DNA of 45,947 bases from CAZGOM01 sp964542875. Its GTDB lineage: Bacteria > Planctomycetota > Phycisphaerae > Phycisphaerales > Phycisphaeraceae. This document shows positions 24,369-31,900 of this stretch, in pieces (position 1 is the stretch's first letter; each line of letters opens with the position of its first letter). The stretch is from NCBI GenBank assembly GCA_964542875.1, contig CAZIWA010000033.1:1-45947 (forward strand). Direction: 5' to 3'. Made by a program: the position numbers and the translations under genes. A model generated the notes under the pieces. It made no database searches and was not told the DNA's origin. It saw only the letters and a list, made by a program, of their open reading frames with translations.

Positions 24369-24794
24369 ATGTCACTGGTCAAGCTTTTAATGATTTTCGT
24401 CGCCATCGGTATCGTCATCGGGTTGATCGCCGCATACACCGGCGTCATCAACATGGATAAAGATGGAAACATCTCCCTCAATAAAGAAGAACTCGATAAG
24501 CAGACCACCACCACGGAAATGTCCAAGGCCAACCTGCTGATGGCGCAGACCAAGTACGAAGAAGCCATCAGCCTCTACCATTCCTACATCGAAAAAAATC
24601 CCAAGGCCGCAGACGTCCCCGAAGCCGCCTTCCGCATCGGCAAGTGCCATGAAGACGCCAAGCAGGAACCCCAGGCCATCAAGGCCTACAAGGAATATCT
24701 TGCCGCTTATCCCAGCGACTCCATCGACCGCCGAAACCGTGCGCAAAGCCGGATCAGCTTCCTGGAAAACGCCGGCTACAAGGCCGCCAAGTAA
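24369..24794 (+). CDS. Small membrane-anchored TPR protein
   Basis: A 141-residue protein with one N-terminal transmembrane helix (about 4-26) and no cleavage site. A linker follows, then two TPR-like helix pairs: ANLLMAQTKYEEAISLYHSYIEKNP and a second beginning EAAFRIGKCHEDAKQEP, then QAIKAYKEYLAAYP. It resembles the YbgF/BamD type of envelope TPR scaffolds but is much shorter. Its partner is unknown. It has its own promoter and an intrinsic terminator, so it is a single-gene unit. ATG 24369 follows a purine-rich GAGAGG. Confidence 0.85.
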   Translation: MSLVKLLMIFVAIGIVIGLIAAYTGVINMDKDGNISLNKEELDKQTTTTEMSKANLLMAQTKYEEAISLYHSYIEKNPKAADVPEAAFRIGKCHEDAKQEPQAIKAYKEYLAAYPSDSIDRRNRAQSRISFLENAGYKAAK

Positions 24795-24818
24795 GCCAAC
24801 CTGACTGCGATCCATCCC

Positions 24819-24854
24819 ACCCTGGCCGGCCCTGCGCCGGCCAGGGTTGTTTTT
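24819..24854 (+). terminator. Intrinsic terminator after the TPR protein gene
   Basis: ACCCTGGCCGGC (24819-24830) and GCCGGCCAGGGT (24836-24847) form a 12-bp perfect stem with a 5-base loop, followed by TTGTTTTT. Confidence 0.93.
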
Positions 24855-24951
24855 CGACTTCACTTCCCCTTGCGCTCGTGCCCCACTTTCATTATTTTAG
24901 GATCACCTAAATTAAAAAATCGCATCTCCTAATCATTCCACCAAGGACGCC

Positions 24952-25806
24952 ATGAAATACCTCGCCCCTCTCATCCTCCTGGCCCTTCTCCCCGCCCCCC
25001 TCCTGGCTCAGGACACCCAGCCCGAGCCCGACAAAAACGTCTACAACCTCTTTAACCCCACCCCGCGCGACCGGATGCGCGAAATGAAAACCGACCGGCC
25101 CGACAAAACCGAAAGCCCCTACACCGTCGACGCCGGCCACTTCCAGGCCGAAATCAGCTTCATCGACTTCACCTACTCCAACCCCTCCGCAGGCACCTCC
25201 ACCAACACCGTCAAAGCCCTCCCCTCAAACCTCAAGCTCGGGCTCACCAACAACATCGACTTCCAGTTCGTCATCGAACCCTACACCAACGAAAGCTCCA
25301 GCACACCCGGCGCAAACGCCAACCAGGCCCAGGGCTTCGGTGACATGCAGCTTCGCACCAAATTCAACCTCTGGGGCAATGATGAAGGCAAAACCGCCTT
25401 CGCCCTCATGCCCTTCATCCAACTCCCCACCGGCACCGGTGACCTCACCAACAACCATGTCGAAGGCGGGCTCATCGTCCCCTTCTCCATTGCCCTCCGC
25501 GAAGGCTGGGACCTTGGCCTCATGGGCCAGGTCAACGCCGTACGCAACGAAACCAACACCGGCTACGGCGCAGAACTCGTCCACACCATCACCTCCGGCT
25601 TTGATCTCACCGAAAAACTCGGTGCCTATCTTGAGTACGCCGGCACCTACAGCGTCGAAACCGGCTCAAACTACCAGGGCACTGTCGATCTTGGCTTCAC
25701 CTACGGGCTCACCGATGACATCCAGTTCGACGTCGGCACGGCCTTGGGCGTCACCCCCGCTGCCGACGCCGCCAACGTCTTTGTCGGTGTCAGCCTCCGG
25801 TATTAA
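24952..25806 (+). CDS. MetA-pathway-of-phenol-degradation-type outer-membrane protein
   Basis: A 284-residue protein with a signal peptide (1-19, PAPLLAQ) and alternating beta strands, ending in the aromatic residue Tyr as beta-barrel proteins do (VSLRY). The segment MKTDRPDKTESPYTVDAGHF is the hallmark of the MetA-like (Phenol_MetA_deg) family, as are FGDMQLRTKFNLWG and the PTGTGD strand. The family is annotated as a transporter but is not well defined, and a pore or sensor role is possible. It lies 28 bases upstream of a GT39-like membrane protein on the same strand, so the two may be co-transcribed. Confidence 0.8.
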   Translation: MKYLAPLILLALLPAPLLAQDTQPEPDKNVYNLFNPTPRDRMREMKTDRPDKTESPYTVDAGHFQAEISFIDFTYSNPSAGTSTNTVKALPSNLKLGLTNNIDFQFVIEPYTNESSSTPGANANQAQGFGDMQLRTKFNLWGNDEGKTAFALMPFIQLPTGTGDLTNNHVEGGLIVPFSIALREGWDLGLMGQVNAVRNETNTGYGAELVHTITSGFDLTEKLGAYLEYAGTYSVETGSNYQGTVDLGFTYGLTDDIQFDVGTALGVTPAADAANVFVGVSLRY

Positions 25807-25834
25807 CCCCTCCCAAGACATATGATGGCGGGCA

Positions 25835-27760
25835 ATGACCACCACCGCCTCGGCTGATCCCCTCGCCCCTTCGGCAGGCCATCCCTCCTCCGCCCGCCGA
25901 GACTTGTACATTGCCCTCATCCTCGGCCTGCTCATCGCCCTGGCCAGCGCTGTAAAACCCATCGGCATCGACGATCTTGCCTACTACGAACACGGCATGC
26001 ACGCCGCCGCCCACCCGCTGGACCCCCTTGGCTACAACACCCGGGTGGAAGGCAACTGGCATGAAACCGCCTTTCGCCTCCCCTGCCCTCCCGTGGTGCA
26101 ATACTGGCTGGCCATCGGCTATCGCTTCATCGGTGACAACGTCTTTTTGATCAAGCTCTGGATGGGCCCCTGGGCCATCCTGCTCACATGGTGTTTTCTG
26201 CGTCTGGCGCGCCCCTGGACGGGCGCCTGGGCCCTTCCCGCCACTGCCGCGGTCCTTCTCACGCCCATTGTGTTCAACGGGCTTAACATCATGCTCGACA
26301 TCCCCGCCGCCGCCCTCGTGCTGGCCTCGGTGCTCGTCTTTCGCGCTTACCTGGACGACCCCAAATCCCCGCCTGCCGTCCTGATCGCCGCAGGCCTCAT
26401 CACCGGTCTGGCCATGCAGACCAAATACTCCGCATTTTTCGCACCCGTGGCCATCCTCGCCCTGGCCATTGCCTACCACAGGCCATGGGTCGGCCTCATC
26501 CCCGGAATCATCGGCGGCGGCCTCTTCTGGCTATGGGAACTCTTTCTCATCCTCAAATACGGTCAATCCCACCTCATTTACCTCTCCAATTCCAACTACT
26601 TCCCCCCCGAACGCGCCTTGGCCGCATGGTCGCTCCTGGGCCTTCCCGGCACCGGGGCGCTCGCACTGCTTTTGCTCGCCGCTGCGGCCTCAGGCTTTCG
26701 GGTCTGGGCCGTTGCCCTTCTGGGCATAGCCTGTACAGCCGGCTACATCTGCGTCTTCTTCATCCAAGACTCCATGACCTGCCTCGCCTTCATCGCAGGC
26801 GGCCTGCTCTACGCCATCCTCGCCTTTGGCGCAGCCAAAACCCTCCGCCACCCCGCCAGCCGGCCTGACCAATCCCGCATCACATGGTTTCTCATTGCCT
26901 GGGTTGCCATTGAGGCCATCCAGGTGATCGCCGTCTCCCCCTTTCCCGCGGGTCGGCGCGTGATGGTGATGGTCATTGTCATGGGCCTGCTCATCGGCCG
27001 GTTCGGCCACGTGTTGGCCATCACCCCCAAACGTTCCCTCATCGCTGCCGCGCTCGCCCTGGCCCTGCCCATGACGGCCATCACCTGGTATGCCGACCTG
27101 AAACTGGCGCAAAACATGCGCAGCGCCCTTCTGGACGCGCGTGACAACATCCTGCGCGCCGACCCCAAAGCCAGAATCTACTACATGGGCCTATGGAGCT
27201 GGCAGTATTACGGCCCCCGCTCCGGCATGCTGGAAGCCCAGACCAACCGCACCGTCCTGGAGCCCGGCGACTGGCTGATTTTTCCTGAATTTGGCATGCT
27301 CCACCAGCAGGTGGCCTTAAATCCTCAGAACTACGGACTCAACGCCAGGATGCCCAGCGATCCCGGCATGCACCTGAGCTTCCTGCCCAATTACTGTGAT
27401 TGGGTTTCCATCGCCTACGTACCCAACCGGTCGATCGTCGTATTGATCGCCCAGTCCACCACCCGTCACGTGCCTGAAGTCCTTATTTCCAGCAACGAAA
27501 TGCTGGCCATGATGAGCATCCACAAGACGCCTCTCCCCATCGCCAGTACGCTCTCTCTGATGCGCCTGGGACAGCAGAGCCCCGACCCCTTTCACAACCC
27601 CTTCGCCGATGCCCTTGTGAAATGGGGTGAGCCCTGGCTGGCTGAAGGCGTAAACCACCCCCTCCCCGCCGACGCCCAATACGCCCGGGAGCTGGTAACT
27701 GCCCGCAAAAATGACCTTCCCCCAGGCGTCGCCGAAAAGCTTTTATCAAGACAACCTTGA
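25835..27760 (+). CDS. GT39-like polytopic membrane glycosyltransferase
   Basis: A 641-residue protein with about eleven hydrophobic segments in the first two thirds and a soluble C-terminal domain. The first extracytoplasmic loop contains IGIDDLAYYEHG, matching the acidic D-D motif of GT39/ArnT/PMT-type enzymes that use polyprenyl-phosphate sugars. The next loop, with EGNWHETAFRLPCPPVVQYWLAIGY, is typical of the PMT_2 fold. Members add sugars to lipids or proteins outside the membrane; acceptor and donor are not determinable here. It follows the MetA-like gene closely. Confidence 0.8.
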   Translation: MTTTASADPLAPSAGHPSSARRDLYIALILGLLIALASAVKPIGIDDLAYYEHGMHAAAHPLDPLGYNTRVEGNWHETAFRLPCPPVVQYWLAIGYRFIGDNVFLIKLWMGPWAILLTWCFLRLARPWTGAWALPATAAVLLTPIVFNGLNIMLDIPAAALVLASVLVFRAYLDDPKSPPAVLIAAGLITGLAMQTKYSAFFAPVAILALAIAYHRPWVGLIPGIIGGGLFWLWELFLILKYGQSHLIYLSNSNYFPPERALAAWSLLGLPGTGALALLLLAAAASGFRVWAVALLGIACTAGYICVFFIQDSMTCLAFIAGGLLYAILAFGAAKTLRHPASRPDQSRITWFLIAWVAIEAIQVIAVSPFPAGRRVMVMVIVMGLLIGRFGHVLAITPKRSLIAAALALALPMTAITWYADLKLAQNMRSALLDARDNILRADPKARIYYMGLWSWQYYGPRSGMLEAQTNRTVLEPGDWLIFPEFGMLHQQVALNPQNYGLNARMPSDPGMHLSFLPNYCDWVSIAYVPNRSIVVLIAQSTTRHVPEVLISSNEMLAMMSIHKTPLPIASTLSLMRLGQQSPDPFHNPFADALVKWGEPWLAEGVNHPLPADAQYARELVTARKNDLPPGVAEKLLSRQP

Positions 27761-27905
27761 TGCGTTTCCCGGCCCCGAAACACACTGCCAACAATTTCCC
27801 AATCACCCCTAAGTAAATCCCCCGATACAACGGCCCCAAAGCCGCCGTTAATTTGTATTGATCAAGTGTCGATTCACGCAAACATCCGTTTCTTCGGAGC
27901 CTTCC

Positions 27906-28298
27906 ATGACCGCACAAGCCGCTCAATCATCCACGCTCCTTCTCACAGGCCCCGAAGCCTCCCCCCTCCCTCAGTCACGCCTGATCGCCTGGTCCCCTCA
28001 CACATCATCCGTTGACGCTCCCCCCCGTCGCCCCCACGCCATCGAACAAAAAGAAACCTGGCTCATCACCGTCACCGGCAGCAATGCCGCCGAGCTCTGG
28101 CTCTCCGGTGACTTCAACAATTGGCGTATCCCCGGCCTGCGCATGAAGCAGACGCACCCCGGCACCTTTGAAACCACCCTTGAGCTGCCCCCCAGCTCCT
28201 ATCAGTTCGCCTGCTACGAGTTCCAACCCTCCCACGGCTTTCACCGCATCCCCTCCGATAAAATCCAATGCTTCCTCATCAGCCAATTCCACGGCTGA
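27906..28298 (+). CDS. Free-standing CBM48 / AMPK glycogen-binding-like protein
   Basis: A 130-residue protein. ATG 27906 is chosen over an upstream in-frame ATG (27858) because CGGAG at 27895-27899 fits it. Residues 50-106 match the early-set/CBM48 fold: ETWLITVTGSNAAELWL, the signature GDFNNW at 68-73, a Gly-containing turn, then TTLELPPSSYQFACYEF. In other proteins this module binds alpha-glucans or joins a catalytic domain (branching enzyme, AMPK beta, isoamylase). Here there is no catalytic part and no glycogen gene in the window. The first 45 residues are low in structure. It may be a targeting or scaffold subunit; function is inference. Confidence 0.75.
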   Translation: MTAQAAQSSTLLLTGPEASPLPQSRLIAWSPHTSSVDAPPRRPHAIEQKETWLITVTGSNAAELWLSGDFNNWRIPGLRMKQTHPGTFETTLELPPSSYQFACYEFQPSHGFHRIPSDKIQCFLISQFHG

Positions 28299-28325
28299 TT
28301 CTTCTCCTTCTACAACCTCACTCCA

Positions 28326-28356
28326 AAAGACACGCCGCACATCACGGCGTGTCTTT
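28326..28356. terminator. Intrinsic terminator, stem active both ways
   Basis: AAAGACACGCCG (28326-28337) pairs perfectly with CGGCGTGTCTTT (28345-28356), leaving a 7-base loop, 28 bases after the CBM48-like stop codon. The T-tract is short (TTT). Confidence 0.8.
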
Positions 28357-28357
28357 C

Positions 28358-28453
28358 GTAGGGTGGCGCCGAGTCCCCGAGGCCCACCACGCCGTGCACC
28401 AGACCCGCCATCACATGAATCACCAAAACCGCACTGCCTTCAAACCGGTGCAA
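28358..28453. repeat. Dispersed intergenic repeat, family A, copy 2
   Basis: Same repeat as 1725-1820, beginning GTAGGGTG and ending CGGTGCAA, with CGAGGCCCACCACGCCG conserved exactly. It directly follows the terminator of the CBM48-like gene and precedes the BlaI promoter region. Confidence 0.7.
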
Positions 28454-28539
28454 TCTTTTCCGCATTCTTCCTCAACTCCGCCGCTCTACTGCTCTACTCA
28501 CTCAAGCTCTACTTTCTATTGCGGTACCCCACAATCCCC

Positions 28540-28580
28540 TTGACTCTACTGTTACCACAGTACATACTGTATCCACAGTT
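28540..28580 (+). promoter_or_regulatory. blaI promoter with two tandem operator dyads
   Basis: TTGACT (28540-28545), 17 bases, CATACT (28563-28568) form the promoter. Two dyads overlap it: TACTGT-TACC-ACAGTA (28547-28562) fills the spacer, and ACTGT-ATCC-ACAGT (28566-28579) covers the -10 and start site. They are 18 bp apart centre to centre, just under two helical turns. This is the expected layout for autorepression by BlaI-family dimers, whose known operators are also short dyads of the TACA/TGTA kind. Confidence 0.75.
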
Positions 28581-28592
28581 GAAAGGCTCCCC

Positions 28593-28997
28593 ATGCCAGA
28601 AGAAAAACGCCCCTCCGAGCTTGAACTCCAGATCCTTTCTCTCCTCTGGCGCTCTGGCCCCATGACTGTCCGCCAGGTCATGGAGAATCTCCCCGACAAG
28701 CGAAAACGCGCCTACACCTCCGTGCTCTCGGTCATCCAGGTCATGGAGAAAAAAGGCTTCCTCACCCACACCGGCGAAGGCAACACCCACATCTATAAGC
28801 CCGTCCTCTCCCGCACCAAAACCCTCGGCCAGCACATGCAGCGCCTCGTCACCCAGGTCTTCGGTGGAAGCCCCGCCCAGGCCATCCAACAACTCCTCGA
28901 CGAATCCGACGTCTCGCCCGATGAAATCGACCAGATCAAAAAGCTCCTCGACGAGCACAAGTCCAAGCCCGCCAAGAAAACTTCCAAGGGGAAATGA
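28593..28997 (+). CDS. BlaI/MecI/CopY family transcriptional repressor
   Basis: A 134-residue winged-helix repressor. The N-terminus PSELELQILSLLWRSGPMTVRQVMENL, then KRAYTSVLSVIQVMEKKGFL with the wing, is the BlaI DNA-binding domain. The C-terminal helices are a dimerisation region, with a Lys-rich tail. In known systems the repressor is cut when a partner M56 protease senses its signal. The partner gene starts one base after this stop codon. GAAAGG (28581-28586) is the ribosome binding site. The two dyads upstream suggest it represses this three-gene cluster. Confidence 0.95.
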   Translation: MPEEKRPSELELQILSLLWRSGPMTVRQVMENLPDKRKRAYTSVLSVIQVMEKKGFLTHTGEGNTHIYKPVLSRTKTLGQHMQRLVTQVFGGSPAQAIQQLLDESDVSPDEIDQIKKLLDEHKSKPAKKTSKGK

Positions 28998-28998
28998 A

Positions 28999-31900
28999 AT
29001 GCTCGACTGGCTCCTCAACCATCTGCCGGACATCAACCGCCAGGCCCTGGCTCTGGCCCTCGTCCATTCGCTCTGGCAATGCACCCTTATCGCCGGCCTT
29101 GCCTGGGGCATCCTCAAAGGCATTCCCAGCCGGCACGCCAACGCACGCTACTGGGTCAGCACGCTCGCGCTCATCGCCATGGTCGCGGCCTTCGCCGCCA
29201 CCTGGCGCATCGCTTCCGTCACTTTTGCCCCCTTGTCCCAGGCTGTCGCGCAAATCTCCGACATCTCAAATCATCAGGCCCGGCTACAAACTGATTCCGA
29301 CACCCTTCAGCGCCTTCGCAAAGAGCTCAGCGACGCCACCGACGCTATCAAAATCAACAGCCAGCCCAATGTTAAGCCCCAGCCCGGATCGCTTGCAAAA
29401 ATACCCCAGGTGACTGAATCGCCCACAGCCAAAACTGACTTACGCCCCGATGAAACCCAAGCCCGATACGAGCAGGCCCAAAAACGTCTGACCGAATTTC
29501 TCTCAAATCTAAAACCTCAAACCACCCTGAGAGTTTCCCCGGCCGTCACAACTCAGGCCCTCACTTCCTCTCCATGGCTCGCCCCCTTCAAAATCCCAGC
29601 AGCTTTGGTCCCCTGGGCCAACGGCTTCTGGTTTGCCGGCGTCTTCCTCATGCTCGCCCGCCTCTCCTGGGCCACAAGCCGCGCCATCGCACTCAAACGT
29701 TCCTCCTCCCCCATCAACTTCGGCGAAGAATTCGACCTCTTCACCGCACTCCTCTCTGGCCTCCCACGCACACCCAAAATCCGCCTCGCCGTCAGCAGCC
29801 AGGTCCACGTCCCCTGTGTCATCGGTTGGCTCTGGCCCGTCATTCTCCTGCCCGCGCGTGGGCTCTCCATGCTGCCTAAGGACGATCTCAAACTCATCCT
29901 CGCCCATGAACTGGCTCACGTCCGCAGGTTCGACGGCCTTGTCAACCTTCTTCAATGCCTCGTCGAAGCCATTCTCTTTTTCAACCCCGCTGTCTGGTGG
30001 ATCAACCGCGTCATCCGTCAGGAACGCGAAGCCTGCTGCGATGCCGCCGCCGTCTCGCAAAACCACGCTTCCATCGAAAACTACGCCACGGCTCTGCTCC
30101 ACTGGGGAGAGCTCGCCGCGGCATCGCATGCCTCCCAGCCTGCCTTGGCCCTCACCGGCCCTGTCAAACACAAACTTGTCGACCGCGTGAAGCGGCTGCT
30201 CATCCCTGACAAACCTCCGGAACTCACCGCCCCCCTCTGGTCCCTCCCTCTCCTGCTTTCCCTGGCCGCAGCCTTTTTTGTCGGCATCGAAACCAACCAG
30301 GCGCAAACAACCCCAAAGCCCACCACCCAGCCCAAGTCTCCTGCAACGTCAACATCTCAGCCCCTGGGAAACACCTCAGAGACACAAGCGGAAAATAAGA
30401 AGACCGCCAAAGCTTTCATCAGAAAAACTCAGGAGCTTCTCAAAGAAGGCCGTAAAGACGGCGCAATCATGTTCCTGGAAAGCGCCTTCGCCCTCGACCC
30501 TGAAAACCCCGACATCAAAGACCAGCTCAAGCAATTGGGCCGCCCGATTCCTTCTTCACGCCTGCCAAACCAGCAAAATCGCCTCAATAGCGATGAGCAA
30601 CTCCAAACCGTCACTTACGGTGTCGCAGCCATCATCCATCCTGCTCCGGGCGCTCAATATTCCATTGATGAATTGGCCGCCGCCCTCAAGCGTGCCATCT
30701 CGCCTCAGGCCCCGCTGACGATTCTCCCTTCCGCTGCCAAATCCGGTGAATCTAAAAACTTCTTGATCGTTACCGCCACCGTTCGTCACCATTTGGAAGT
30801 TCGCCATCTGCTGACAAACTATGTCAATCCGAAAACCCTCACACCCGCGCAGTTGGACGAAAAAATAAACGGCTTGTTCAACTCCATTGCGCTTTTACGC
30901 CAACAATGGCGATATGACGAAGCCCTCTGCCATGTGAATGAGATCCTCTTCCTTAAGCCCGACGACACCCTCGCCCTTGGGCTTAAGAAAACACTTCAGG
31001 ACGCTCGACTCGCCACGCCTCTTGCTCCGTTGGCCACCCAACCCAACACGCAGTTCCTCCCCCTGGCCCCGACCCCAAAGCCCGCAACCGAGCCCATCAC
31101 GGCGCCCGCCACTCAGCCGCAATCCACAGGCAAGATCTCCGCTTCACCGGAACAAATCAAAAAAACCGTCGACGCCTTCATGAAAAAAGCCCTGCAACTT
31201 CTTCAAGAGGGCAACAAAGACGGCGCCGCCATCTTTCTTGAAGGCGCACTCCAGCTCGACCCCGAGAATGCGCAAGCCAAAGACCAACTCAAAAGACTGG
31301 GGCGATCTCCCTCGGCCACCTCGCCCAAGGATTTGGAGGCAATCCGCAAACCCCTTCAGCTCGACGAACAAATCATCACCCGGTCATACTACGTTGAACC
31401 CATCCTTAATCCTCCAAGCGGCGTCCGGGTTTCCCTGGATGATTTAATCCATTCGCTCACCCGCATCATCCCCGCCTACGCCCCTCTTAGCATCACCCCT
31501 GCTGCTTCAAAACCCGGCCAGCCGGACGATGTCCTGGTCGTCAAAGCCACCAAGCGTCACCAGATGGAAATTGGCTATATCCTCCAGCACTTCATTGACA
31601 TCAACACGCTCACGCCTGCGCAGTTGGATGAAAAAATCCAAGGCATGCTCAAGGCTATCCAGGTCCTGCGCAAAGAACAAAAATATGACGAAGCCCTGAG
31701 CCAGGTGAATCACATCCTCTTTCTCAAGCCCAATGACCCCGCAGCCCTGTTTATTAAGGAAATGATTGAGGAAGCCCGGATCATCACCCTTTACCAAAAG
31801 TCTCAGCCTAAAGCCCAATTCATTCCCCTCGCCCCAGCCGCCACGCCCCCTGCGGAGCCCATCAACGCCCCTGCCACACAACCCGCACCTGTGCCTCAAA

